A stretch of 64,000 bases of DNA. Origin: Himantopus leucocephalus. Lineage: Eukaryota > Chordata > Aves > Charadriiformes > Recurvirostridae. This document shows positions 23,601 through 34,891 of the stretch, one piece after another. The notes below the pieces were generated by a model. That model saw only the letters and a list, made by a program, of their open reading frames with translations. It did not search any database and was not told the origin of the DNA. The stretch lies in assembly GCA_003993805.1 (NCBI GenBank), contig RSEF01000001.1, forward strand, positions 60,401,015-60,465,014, in the 5' to 3' direction. Numbering within the stretch: the stretch's first letter is position 1; the number at the start of each line of letters is the position of its first letter. The position numbers and the translations under genes are program-made.

Positions 23601-25110
23601 TCTTTTTTCTTCTTCTTAATGCTTTGCTGTTAGCATCTCCTAAAAGGAGGCTTTTAGAAAGTTATGAGAGGGACCACCTAGACAGGGGGAGAAGGCTCAA
23701 AAGGGAAAAACCACCTGTATGCAGTCAAAGGTTTTACATTTTGTACTGTGTGCAGGCTGGACTTGCAGCACATCAGGAGATCGTGGCAGTCATTTCCTAC
23801 CCACCCCCCAAGCATCCTTCCATCCTCCCCTCTGCACAAAGTCTCATGCGCTGCCTGCATCACCTCTCATGCCAGGGTACCCAGACCTGCCCCATGCTTT
23901 CTTCTCTCCCTTTGCTTCATGTTTGACCACCTGGCAGGAATTTCCCAGGTTATGTCTCGGCCACTTGGATCATTCCATCGCCAGGGCAGTTTCAGCTCCC
24001 TTGTGCACACAAAGCCAGCGTGCACACCGGTGGGCAACAGCATCTTTGGGTCTGGCTGGGGGCCCAGTAAATAATCAGTCGCTCATCCTATGGAGATGGT
24101 GCTCCAGCTAAGCTTCCACTCCGAGTTTTGCTGGCTGAAGGGCAAAGCAGTACTGACACATCTAACGTGTTCACCCACCTTCCCGCCCCTGTGCCCTTTA
24201 TGTTCTTCTCCTTTTGCTTTTCTGTACCTCTCTCCCTTTCTCCTGCAGATTTTCAGTGCTTCATTCTCTCCACCTCCATTCTTTCCCTCACCATATTACC
24301 TTCTCCCTTCCTCTGGGGCAATGCGTGTCTTTTGTTTTCCCAGAAAACCATCTTTATTCAGCAGTTTGCAGTGACCTGCCCCAAAATACCTTTCTTCTTC
24401 CCACACCTCCCAAACTGACAGGGGCAAATAGGCAGCTTGTGGCTCTTTCTACCCTGTGCAGGCCGTAAGGAATCCGCACGCTGAGAAGGAATGAAGCTCT
24501 TAGAGTGTTACTGATTCTTGGGCTGTTGGGTATCAACATCTCTGAACTTACCAAAGACTTGGGATTGCTGAAGAACAAGCAGAGAAATGCCACAAAGCAG
24601 AACTACGGTCCAAAAGTAGAATGAACTCAGACCTACTGCCCCCAGCGGCTGGACTTCAGACAAAACTCTCTGGAAATGGTTCATTCCATCAGCAGCTCTA
24701 TCAATTAATGCTTTCTTGTTTAATGATTTTTAAAGTTTTAGTATCAGGGATAGTGAGGGTATATGTATCCTTAGGCAGAGGCAAAAATAAGGGGTAGGGT
24801 AAAACCTGTAAATCACAAGAACTGGCCTCTTCTTGGGAGCTATTCCTCTCCAAGCTGTCATCAGCATCCTGGGCATCTCAGAAACCCTGTCTTTAGGACA
24901 GATCCAGCTTTCTCCAGTGATGCACCAGTGGGCAGTGTTCAAAGTGAGTTGCTCATGTCAGGACCATTAGCTTGCCTGCATCCTCACTGTCATTACACAG
25001 CGCGTTTCAGGCAGGTATCTGTGCACCGAAAGCAGTTGAAAAAAAAAAAGCATCAATCCAGTGGTGAGAGCGTGGGGAGTCTCTTGGTTCTAGGGAATTT
25101 ACTTGTATTC
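17640..25110. other. Long stretch with no recognised gene
   Basis: No open frame resembles a known protein and none shows paired splice sites with conserved content. A short tandem duplication occurs at about 17800-17835 (GACCTCTGGGTCT twice) and another at about 22757-22796 (AGCTCAGCTCCGGGCCAC twice). From about 23480 to 23640 the strand is G- then T-rich low-complexity sequence. Confidence 0.5.
24180..24420 (+). repeat. Pyrimidine-rich tract
   Basis: About 240 bases are mostly C and T on the + strand, with clusters such as CTCTCTCCCTTTCTCCTGCAG. It is low-complexity and may be an old degenerate microsatellite. No function is evident. Confidence 0.5.
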
Positions 25111-25114
25111 TTTT

Positions 25115-25235
25115 GCTATCCAGAGAGACCTCGACAGGCTTGAGAGGTGGGCTTGTGCAAACCTCATGAGGTTCCACCAGGCCAAATGCAATGTCCTGCA
25201 CCTGGGTTGGGGCAATCCCAAGCACAAATACAGGC
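25115..25235 (+). mobile_element. CR1 LINE fragment running into an assembly gap
   Basis: The + strand encodes [20 protein letters not shown], part of the CR1 reverse-transcriptase region, and the DNA closely follows the avian CR1 consensus. The element breaks off at the N run from 25236 and does not resume clearly after 25335, so the assembly probably collapsed on this repeat. Confidence 0.9.
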
Positions 25236-25335
25236 NNNNNNNNNNNNNNNNNNNNNNNNNNNNNNNNNNNNNNNNNNNNNNNNNNNNNNNNNNNNNNNNN
25301 NNNNNNNNNNNNNNNNNNNNNNNNNNNNNNNNNNN
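25236..25335. other. Assembly gap (100 N)
   Basis: Exactly 100 N bases, a conventional placeholder for a gap of unknown size, inside or at the edge of a CR1 element. Confidence 0.99.
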
Positions 25336-26004
25336 CCTAGGAGTCCTTTTAAGAGAGATTGAGTCACCCCCGTCACTACATTATTGGTATTACTGTTAAG
25401 TATTGAGAGAGATGTTAGGAGAGAAAAGATGACGGTGGGCAAGGCATTGCTCGGCAGATGCCTCCATGCCAAAACTACTGTACCCGTGCGAGGGAAGACG
25501 TTTGGCCCTGCTGTTCCGTGTCCTCGCCAGGGCGCAGAGTGGGCTCTGCATGGCCATCCAGCTAACACGAGCACCGAAAGGACCATGAGGCTTTTGCGTA
25601 GCCAGCAAAGGGTGCGAGATAAGGGGAACCTCACAAGGACTAAGCCTAACCTAAAGCTCTCCCTCCAGCGCAAGCCCTGTGCAGGTCCCTGCACGTTCCC
25701 TGGTGGGCTGCCTGCCCGCTATGAGCCCCGATGCTCCCGCAGGTCTGCAGTGTGTGTGGGGGGGGACTGCCGGAGACGGAGGAGCACATCTCTTCCTTCG
25801 CTGCAGGCTGCATGTCAGCAGTCTGTTCTGCTCCGAGCATGGCTGTGCTGTCAGCGAGTGTGACTGGGTTAATGGAGTATGTCAAGGGACCGAGGGCAGG
25901 GTTTGGCGGTGAGCTACTGACTTGTCAGGCCTGGGGAAGTGGTATGTAACAGCTCAGCTTCTCACACAGAATGAGCCTCTGGCTTGGGGCTGTGGTTTTT
26001 ATGT

Positions 26005-26036
26005 GTATGCATATATATACACACACACACACACAT
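26005..26036 (+). repeat. TA/CA dinucleotide microsatellite
   Basis: A short run of alternating TA passes into about eight CA units (GCATATATATACACACACAC). Confidence 0.85.
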
Positions 26037-27099
26037 GCAGAATATGTATTTTTTTATATAATTGAAATGACTTGGATGGCTGATGGCAACACTGGGTTCA
26101 GGAATTTGCATGTCTGAAAACAGACAGCCTGGTGGTAACACGAGTTGCAGGAGATTAGCCAGGGTCATGACAGTAATGGAGGGCACTTTGAATGCAGCAC
26201 ATGAGTGGAGGATAGTGACTGGGAGCGGGCAGCATCGTCTCCTGGATGGGGGAGATGTCCCTCTGGCAGAAACAGAAGTTAAGGGCCTGGAAGGGCCTGA
26301 GCAGAACCATTCCTGGGGTGCCAGCTGTGTCTGGTGTTGGTGTTAAGTGGTCTCATTCGTGGCAGTCCCAGCCCTGAAGTAAGATGGTGTAACATTTCTT
26401 GAAGGAGTCTTGATCCAAGACCTTTGCTTTCTCCTGACACAGTGAAACAGGCATGTCCTGGGATGCAGGAGTGGTTCATGGGGTTTGGTGGAAAAGAGCT
26501 CATTCACATCTTCTGCTTCTCATAAGTCCTGTTGTCTGTCCTTTTGTTGGAGAAAGGGTTGGAGAGGCGTGAGGAAACCTTTCCACCCTTCACTGAATGA
26601 CAAAGTGAACGATACTTTCCTGCTTTGGGAAATTTTTCCCTTCTGCTTTGGAGTGTCATTTCCCCTTGTCAGTCTCAAGGCCGCTCTGAAAAGCCCCTAA
26701 ACATCCAACAGAGGGAAATCTCGAAATACCGAGATCTGCTAGGTTCAAACCAGCCTGCTGAAGGGTGTGCTGGGGAGCCCCTAGCTGTGAATCATGGAAA
26801 CCCAATGGATGCAGACCCCTGTAAAGTGCTAACTTGCGCTGGTGGGGACCCAGCTGGAGCCCTTCCTGCATGTATTTCCCTGGTTATCCCTACAGCTGTG
26901 TGTTAGGGACATACAGTAACTCCCTGGTACCCTCTTTGGTACTCTTGCTGCTGTCTTCTCCCTGTGAAGTGTCTTCAGTTGCCCAGTTAGAGCAAGGTAT
27001 TGGGTTTGCCTCAACTATCCTTCTGTCCTGCAGGCTGGATGGGAAGGAGGAAGCATGGTAAAGGCAGCATCTTTCCAGGATCCATGGGCTCTTTGAGAG

Positions 27100-27780
27100 A
27101 TGATCAGAGGGAGGCCAGATGATCTGCACAACACGCACGCCACTCTTTCTCGTCCACAAAGGCAGCATCGGAGCGTTCTCCCCAGCCCCGCGCCCCCCGG
27201 CTTGCCCGATCGTTTCCGGATGTTTCGCAGCTGTGAGTGGGAGGTCCTGGAGCGATCCCTCAATATCCTCCAGGCCAGCGACTTCTACTGGGGCCCCTTG
27301 TCCGTGGGGGAGGCTCACGCCAAGCTCCAGCAGGAGCCCGTTGGCACCTACTTGGTGCGGGACAGCTCGCAGGGGAACTGCTTGTTCAGCCTGAGCGTGC
27401 GGATGCCGACGGGGCCTGTCAGCCTTCGGATCTCTTTCCAGGAGGGCTATTTCCGCCTGAAAAACTGGTTTTCAGACTGTGTGGTCCGGCTGCTGGAACT
27501 GGTGGTGGCAGGGACCCGGAACAACCCCTTGCACTTTGATGAGATGGGGGGAACCCCCCTGGTCTTCTCTGAGCCCCTGTGCCGGAGCCGCCGGGCAGTG
27601 CCCACGCTGCGAGAACTGTGCTGCCGGAGCCTGCCCGCTGGTGCTGCGACGGGGGACGCAGCAGGGCTGGGGGACTCCTCGGGGATGCGCCCGAGGGAGG
27701 AGGTGGTCTCACCCCCGGGCAGAAGGGGAGAGTCGGAGGGGAGTATTGTCCCCAGTCCCTCTCCGTGGGCTGGGAGATGA
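27100..27780 (+). CDS. SOCS1-like suppressor of cytokine signalling with truncated SOCS box
   Basis: A single uninterrupted frame of 226 residues. Residues 37-45 (DRFRMFRSC) align with the kinase inhibitory region of SOCS1 and keep its two phenylalanines and central arginine. The SH2 domain runs from about 61 to 160: DFYWGPLSV, EPVGTYLVRDSS with the phosphotyrosine-binding Arg87, then NCLFSLSVRM and GPVSLRISFQEGYFRL. These strings are closest to SOCS1, while the stretch before the SOCS box (TPLVFSEPL) recalls SOCS3. The Elongin-BC box is present at 169-178 (TLRELCCRSL), but residues 179-226 are Gly/Pro/Ser-rich with no LPLP-type Cul5 box, and neither other frame supplies one. SOCS1 proteins normally act in the cytoplasm, inhibiting JAKs and recruiting a Cul5 ligase. 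A coding region in one exon fits the family, and a possible acceptor lies at 27031-27033 for an upstream UTR exon. It is likely a SOCS1 paralogue rather than SOCS1 itself, because the C-terminus differs and the neighbours are not those of SOCS1. Confidence 0.88.
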   Translation: MIRGRPDDLHNTHATLSRPQRQHRSVLPSPAPPGLPDRFRMFRSCEWEVLERSLNILQASDFYWGPLSVGEAHAKLQQEPVGTYLVRDSSQGNCLFSLSVRMPTGPVSLRISFQEGYFRLKNWFSDCVVRLLELVVAGTRNNPLHFDEMGGTPLVFSEPLCRSRRAVPTLRELCCRSLPAGAATGDAAGLGDSSGMRPREEVVSPPGRRGESEGSIVPSPSPWAGR

Positions 27781-28619
27781 TGCTGTGTGTGTGGGAGACC
27801 AATGGAGGTGCCTGTTACATGGCTGTGCTGGTGGGACGCACGCCATGCCGGTGGGGCTGGACTGGCTGCTTGGGAGAGGAAGGGGAGGGCAGGGGGAGCA
27901 GGGCTTGAACCCACTGGCTGTGACAGCTGTGTCCTCGTACGTGCACAGCGTGTGTGGCCTTCCCCAGCAATGTCTGGGGTAGAGCCAACACGAAGAGCAG
28001 AGATTTCCCCCACCACCAAGTCCTGCTCTTTGCTCCGTTTATAACTTATAAGCTTGAGAAGGTGAGTTGCCTGTCCTCCCAGGTCAGCCCTGTGTTTTCC
28101 TCTGTTGAAAAGTGCTTAAGCTTGTTTCTGCTACAGATCTGCCCTCGTGAAGTGGTACGGCTGCGACGGTCCCACAGCAGTGCAGCTTGGGCATCGGTGG
28201 GCACGACCCCTGTGCCAGCTGGATACCCACATAGCCGCAGCGGAGCGAGAGCACGTTTCATTCCTTGCACGACAAATGCAATGCCTGCCACTTCAGAGGC
28301 CAACGTTTGCACTAGAGGGAAACTATCGCAGCCATGTAAGATATGTGCAGCTTCACTGGCTTTTGCGTTGCTTTGTTTGGACAGATTTTTTGAGAGTGCA
28401 GATGAGTTCCATTATACTACGGGCATGATATTCCTGCGGAGGTAACCCTGGTCTGGAGAGTCGGATCTGCCCTGGGAGAGCGTGAACAGATGGGATCCAG
28501 AGCCCTTTCTTATGTTCGTCTGATAGTATGCTGCTGCCACCTACAGACTGTAGAAGGACGTTTTGGTTTTGCCTCAAAAAAGGCAAAGAATTTTTTATAT
28601 AAGACTTTAAAAAATTGTT

Positions 28620-28625
28620 AATAAA
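28620..28625 (+). terminator. Polyadenylation signal after the SOCS1-like gene (AATAAA)
   Basis: The first clear AATAAA after the stop codon at 27780, about 840 bases downstream, in AT-rich sequence and followed by a T-rich stretch. A second copy lies at 28804-28809. Confidence 0.55.
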
Positions 28626-28829
28626 CATGTTTTTGTACTTATTTTTAAAAGTCAATGAATACATGGTGATATTTTCATTCCCTTGCAGTGTTGGAAACCC
28701 GGTTGGTTTAGTGCCGAGACATTGCAATCAAACTGAAACTGAACAAGTGAATTTCTTATAAAGACCAAAAGCAGGACGTAAATGAATGGTCCTAGCTGGA
28801 AACAATAAACTTAATTCATCTTATAGTGT

Positions 28830-30000
28830 AATCAAGTAAAGAATTTTCTAAACGTAAGATACTTCCTAAGAATGGAGGGGTGAGATTTTCAGAAGTATTT
28901 TTAGTACCTTAAAATTTGTACTGGGTGTTTGAAAGAAACATGAGTAATTCAAGAACAGGGTACAGCATCAGTGAACTCAGACTGGTGAGGATGAGTACAA
29001 ATGAGAGGAACAGAGTCAGCTTAAATATGGTTATGGTTCATTTTTGGGGTGCAGGCATGTATGATATATTTGAAATAAGTGACTGAAAACTGTTATGTGA
29101 AAGGAGAAACTCAGATACTGTAAAATTTGAGCAGAACTGTTCTGCGTGCTGCCAAGGATCCACAGCTGTGTGGGCAGCCTGCTGAGCTCACGCTGACTTT
29201 CCCCTTCAAACTGGGAGGTGGGGGGGAGCCAAACGTGGAGAGAGATTACTCTGAATTTGCTCTTTTGGCTTCAGGTATCTTATCTGAGGAACCAAAGCAT
29301 GCGGTCAGCACTGAGAGCGATACAGGGTGTGATTCATCACAGGAACCTAACTTAGACACTCTGAATTATTCTCTGGAGGGCTCTGTCGCTCTGCTGGTGG
29401 TGAGGTGCCTGGCCCCCTATCTTGGGGCACTGGCTTATGAACGAAGGTAGTTAAATAAGTGCCAGGGAAGCGGCCATCCTCTCCCTGCTGCCTGCTTCTC
29501 TTGATCTCAGGGAGGCCAGCAGCAGCTGGGTAGCCCTGCAGCTGCTGCTCTCAGCCCAGCACGAGCTGGGATCGTTCACGTTGCAGGGTTCGCCTGCACT
29601 GTGGTGGCTGATGTGGGTATGGTGTTGCTTGCCGCCGGAGCTGTAACCTCATGCAGGGCCGGGGCAAAAAGCTAAGCAGGTAATTACATCCATCATTGTC
29701 GCTGGGTCCATTAGAGGTGATGAATTGGAGCCCTCGGATGCCTGAGTCAGGCTGCGATGCCCTGGGTGAGGGCTGGGGTGCTCTGCGTTACCCCAGGTGG
29801 CGTCACAAGAGGGCTGGGGGTTCGATCCACCCTGAGAGAGTAGGAGAGTAGTCCTGTGCATCCCCTGCTCAAACACACGCCCTGTCGCTCAGGGTTATTG
29901 GTATCTCCGGCTCCTGAAGCAGCGCTGGCTGAGCACTGTAACCCGTGCAAGGACCAGGGGTCTTGGCAAGATAGCAAAGCTGAATCCTCCTGCAGGGTGT
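28830..30000. other. Stretch with no recognised gene
   Basis: Mixed-composition sequence between the SOCS1-like 3' end and a CR1 element. The open frames present are short and unlike known proteins. Confidence 0.45.
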
Positions 30001-30004
30001 CTGG

Positions 30005-30560
30005 CAGCAAAGGCCACCAGCATCCTGGGCTGCATTAACAGGAGCGCTGCCAGCACACGAGGGGAGTGATTACCTCCCTGTACTCGCCACTCCTTAGACC
30101 CCCAGTTTGAGTATTGCATGCAGTTTGGGGTTCCCTAGCGCAACTAAACCGCAATAAATTGGGAGTGAGATTGGGATGAGGGGTGACCCCAAGAAGCTCA
30201 GGGAGCTGGAGCACTCAGCGAGGAGAGGCTGAGGGAGCTGGGCTCGTTCAGCCTGGAGAGGAGATGGCTTCGGAGGGACCTAAGAGCAGCCTGCCTATAC
30301 AAGGAGGTCAGCAAGGACCCAGGCTCACCACAGTGCTGCGTGGCAGACATAGGGGAAGCAAGTCCAGGCTGGCTATGAGGAGATTTTTTCCCATGAGGGT
30401 AGTCTGGTTGGGGGGCAGGTTGTCCAGAGAGGTACAGTCTCCACGCTTGGAAATTTCAAGACACAGCTGGGTCAAGCCTGGAGCAACCTGGTGTCACCTG
30501 AGAGCTGGCCCTGGTGTGAGCCCCAGGTTGGACTAGAGACCCCCTGGTGTCCCCTCCCCT
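30005..30560 (+). mobile_element. CR1 LINE 3' fragment, + strand
   Basis: The segment begins with the CR1 ORF2 region (DNA TGGGCTGCATTAACAGGAGC) and passes through GGCTGAGGGAGCTGGG and TTCAGCCTGGAGAGGAGATG, well-known CR1 strings. It continues into the 3' UTR with AGCAACCTGGTGTCACCTGA. It is interrupted by many indels, so it is an old copy. Confidence 0.92.
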
Positions 30561-33060
30561 GAACAATTTTGTGGTTGGGCATTTTCACAGGGCAGGGAGG
30601 TGGCACTGGCCATGGAGGAGGTGGTGGTGGTGGTGCTGTCACTGCAGGTGCTGTGCCTGCAAAGCCCCCTGCAGAGAGACCAGGATGGTGACAGTGCCAG
30701 CCAAGTGCTGTGGCATGTTGGTGGATGGAAAACCATGTGCCTCCTACTTCTCCTATGCTACGTGGAGTGCCCCTGGGTCACACATGCCCTCTGGGTGCTG
30801 CTGCCTGCCATGGATTTGGCCTGGGCTGCGACACCATGCTGTTGCTCATCCTCAATGCTCTTTGGGCAGAGCTCCAGCAGAGTGCAAGTCTCCTGTAGCT
30901 CCTACGCTCACCCTGCCACTGCCTGTGGGCATCTCCGGTGGCTCTGGGCACCTGTGTTTTGGGACCGTGCCCTGGCTCTCATGTGAAGCCTCTGCCTTGG
31001 CAGGGTCTGCTGCATGGCTGCCCTCCCTCTCTGCCTGCCGCAGGAGGAGCAGGGCTGGCTCTGCTGCCCCAGGCACCCTGCCTGTGCCCTCAATCCTTTT
31101 CTTCCTCGGGGTGTCATCACTGAGGTGCCTTGGCTGCCTTCCCGCCTTCCCTTCAGAAACAGGGGAGGGGGGAAGGAGCAGGCTAATTTCTTCCACGTTT
31201 ATAACCAAGCACAGGAATGCTTCTGTTTTATGGCCGCGGTTATAGCTCGCTGAGGGAAGAGCTTTCGAACTGGATTGCTGTGACCTGGCTGTGAACCGTT
31301 CTCATCTGGCCGAAAATGAGCATCTTGGGTTGTGTGGCTGGGGGCTGCGGAAGAGCCCCGTTTGCGGCCAGGATTGTGACTTAGGAAAATCACACAAAGG
31401 GAGGAGGATATAGTTTGGATTTCAATAAAGTCTGCTTTATTTTGCTCATTTATATATATTTTTTTAATTGCACAGCAAGTGCTCATCTCTGTCTTACAAG
31501 TAAGTCAATTCCGTGCAGGGCTGTAGCGAATTGATTTGAGATCTGTGGATGAAAAGCAGTGAATGAGTGCCAAGCGTTGTTAATAGTATGGAAGTTTAAA
31601 GCACATTATGGGTGAGTATCCTCCTTATTCCCGAGGAGAAGTCACTTTGCAGATCAGGATTGGTGCAAGAAAGGAAACCAATTTGGGAAGAACAGGACTG
31701 TGAAAAGTGCATCGGCTGCAGTAGGCTTTGCAGAGTCCCCCTTTTGCGTGGACTTTGGAAGAGAAACCTTTTTCCATCAGCTCTTGAGAAAAAGATGTAC
31801 AAAGTAAAACCATAAGAGTTTACTTCCGTGGGGTGACTGCAAACAGCGTCCTGCTGCTTTCATCAACAAGTGAGAGACATTCACTTTAATCACCCTGCCT
31901 CTGAACCCATCCCTCTGCCGTGTAGGAGCAGCTCCTGGTGGCCCGCATCCAAACGTTTCTTTTGGTGGCTCCTAAAGGGACTTATAAAGAAATTACAAAC
32001 TTCCTCACAACCTCTTGAGCACCATTTGGGGAATAGAAGAAAATTGTTTGCATTTTTATATGTTATGTTATACATTTCTCCAGCTGACTCATTTCAGTTT
32101 GTCGAGGAAACTTATACAGCCTTGCAGATGTTTTTTTTCAACCGTTCTTCCTAACAGCAGAAGTTGAAAAGTTTAGTCCTTGTGAGAGGGGCTTCCTCTA
32201 ACGGGCTGCAAAGGGCCTGGATTTCGGTCCCAACATGCCGCAGGCATCCAGCAGGAAACTGCTCTCTTCATCTGCTCCCGACTAGCTGTCTGTTAGCGGT
32301 GCTCTGGGGCCCCAGGGGTTAATTTCCCAAAATCCTTCGCTAAAACTTGTTAATAACTTCCATATGTACCCATGTGTGTGCACAGGAGGGGCCCCACAGC
32401 CAGCAGCTCTTGTAATAATACTTGATTACCTCTGACATAAGGGTCTGTATGCCATTAGGGATTTGCCTTGATGGATCAGGATTCACCAAAACCACAAGTT
32501 TGTGCAAACACATTTCAAAAAATTTATTAACATTTGGACATCGTCAGTGTTTGGAAATGAGCTCCTCCTAGGTAGGCAAGCTTCAAAATAAAACCTTCTG
32601 CGTACACACAGCTGGGTCTCAGGTTTGGACCCTTACCCTGATGTCCCTCCCAAAATGTGTACTTGCATCATTAGTCTCTAAACATGCTAAACCCCTTAAT
32701 TTACAAGAATACCTTGATTAGGGGAATGTGATGGTTTTGTCCAATTGAGTTCATTTTCAACAATTCCTTAGATGTTTGGCATCAGTAAAGTTGTGGTAAC
32801 TGCATGCACTGGAGCTTTCTGCCTGCCCTGCGCCGTGTCCTTGTGCAAAGGCAAGGGCGACCGAGGGCAGCGTTCAAAGAGAGAGCGGGTGTCAAAGGAG
32901 AGGGAGATGCGGCAGAGCCGCTCTGCGACTGCCGATGCCTCCCTGCAGAGCCGCCCGGGTCTCTGCGTGCTCCCGCTGCCGTGTGATCTCAGCTGGGGCT
33001 GGCGGAGCTGGGGTTTTGATTCAGGCAAAGCAGAGTACTTCCAAACGCTTCCTGTGTAAA
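30560..33060. other. Stretch with no recognised gene
   Basis: GC-rich to about 31250, then AT-rich. An AATAAA near 31418 is immediately followed by TTTATT, so it could serve either strand. No coding exon is supported. Confidence 0.45.
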
Positions 33061-33069
33061 GGGCTGGCT

Positions 33070-33330
33070 CGGTAGACTAGGACTTTTCAGCTGGGAAAAG
33101 AGATGGCTGAGGTCTGCGGCAGAGGTCTGTGAAGCCTAAAAGCCACAGACTTGGTGACAAAGTACGTGTGTTTTCTTAAAAATGCAAGGAGGCATCTGGT
33201 GACATACTCAAGTGCAAGACTCAAAAGAAACAAAAGGAGACATTTCCTCACGCGACATATAGATTAAGCTGTGGAAGTCCCGGCCACAGGTCACCGGTGA
33301 GACTAACCGATTTGTGGGTACAAAAAGGGA
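33070..33330 (+). mobile_element. Ancient CR1-like LINE fragment
   Basis: The run contains AGCTGGGAAAAGAGATGGCT, then GAGGTCTGTGAA, then AAAGAAACAAAAGGAGACAT followed by TTCCTCACGCGAC and GCTGTGGAAGTC. These landmarks, in this order, belong to older amniote CR1 families rather than the young avian ones. It is strongly diverged. Confidence 0.7.
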
Positions 33331-33349
33331 TTAATGGTGATTAATGGAG

Positions 33350-34890
33350 CACCCCCGGAGGAGGAAAAGCTGAGGTGGGAAATAGGGGAGAGGTGGGATC
33401 CAGGTGCAGCTCTAAGCTCTGTGCCACGTTCGGCACAGCTCTGCTATGGCAGGAGCCTGGGAAGAAGCCAGCCGAAGCGCAGTCTTGGGCTCAATGGCGA
33501 GGGGTGCAGCCCAGGCCAGCTGTGCCAGCTGCTCCGCTGGGGATACCTGTGCTGAGCTCCGGGTGTGCATGGAGCTCCTGGTACCTGCGCTCTGGGGCCT
33601 CCCGAGGCAGAGGGGGTGTCTGCAGGTGGCAGCCCCGTACACCCGGCCGCACAGCGTGCAGTTGCGTGCCCTAGCAGCAGTTTGATGGCAGCCCCAGCGG
33701 GAGCAGCCTCGGGCGCTTCCTCCCAGCTTTCATGAGCAGAAAAATGGGGACACCCATCTGATGCCTGGAGGCAAGCGCCAGTACAGGAGAAAAAACGTCA
33801 CCGTCATCCAGAATGAGTGAAAGACTGACTTGTCAGCTGAGGGCGTCAGGGGAGGCAAGCATCAGCCCGAGGTGATGGCTGGGACGGTTCTGCCCAGCCG
33901 TGCTGGTAGGGGCAGGACTGGGGGATCCCAGCCCGACTAACTTCATGTCAGAAAGGAGCTACACAGCTTTGAAGAAGCTGTGCCAAACACGGTATAGCAC
34001 TGGCAGCCTCCTAGATCTGCCTTTGATTCATCCAACCCAGAGCAAATGACGTGCATACACATTTAAAGGAAGATTTTTTGACTCCCAGGCTACCTGCTTT
34101 GCCAAGACACCACCCTTGCCTTCAGAGTTCTCGACCTTCAAGCTGGCCCAGGATGCCATTGAAATCAATAACGAGATCGTTGTTCCCCTCAGAAGATTTT
34201 GGATTNACCCCCCCCCCCCCCCCCCGCCCCATTTTGTCAGGTCTATGTGAGCAAACGTGGATTTTCCACGCTAAACGTAATCAAAACAAACCCTGCTCCC
34301 ACTGGCTTCTGCAACAAATCATGCTGGGGGAATTGCTGGCATTCGGCATGATTAGCCCAAGCGCAGATGCCTTCCAGCTCGTAAACAATAGCCTAAAGGA
34401 TTGGAGAGGATCACAAACAAAGCACTTACAGACAAGACAGCATTTTCAAAAGGGACTTGAGAGCTTATGTCCATTGGGGGTTTGTCTTTTATAAATAAAG
34501 CAGAAGTAAACAAATTGACAAAGATGGCTCTGAAGAATCTAAGAGAATGAAAGTGAGGAAACTGGATGTAATAGTCAAAAACGAAGTTGGGGGGAAACTT
34601 AAGGCAGGACTAATGGGTCCTTTTAAACTCCTTAACTCCTTAATGTGCCCACAGCCTTGGGGTTGGACAGGGACTAGAAACCCCACCTGTCTGTGCTGAT
34701 GAGGCCAGGTGGGACGTGGAAGGGATGCAGGAGAACACCCTGCTCCAATTCACTGGAGAAAAAAAAGATCCCTTAAAAAGCAGTGAGAGCAACAAAAGAA
34801 TTAGGCAACTTGTGTTTGTTAAATTTTATGGGGATTCAGTCTGAAAGGGACATTCCCTGAACTGTAAGCTAATGATAAATTGCTGTGAAT
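33350..34890. other. Stretch with no recognised gene, containing an unresolved C run
   Basis: No coding exon is recognised. A run of about 19 C bases interrupted once follows a single N at 34206. Confidence 0.45.
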
Positions 34891-34891
34891 T

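Noticed and set aside
25700..25900. CSVCGGGLPETEEH, resembling the zinc-knuckle end of a LINE reverse transcriptase
   Set aside because: Only one short match, no supporting reverse-transcriptase motifs in the same frame, and no consistent frame upstream. Too weak to call.
27479..27982. Overlapping + strand frames across the SOCS1-like gene, considered as a frameshifted SOCS box
   Set aside because: Neither contains an LPLP-type Cul5 motif or other SOCS box residues, so they do not restore the family C-terminus.
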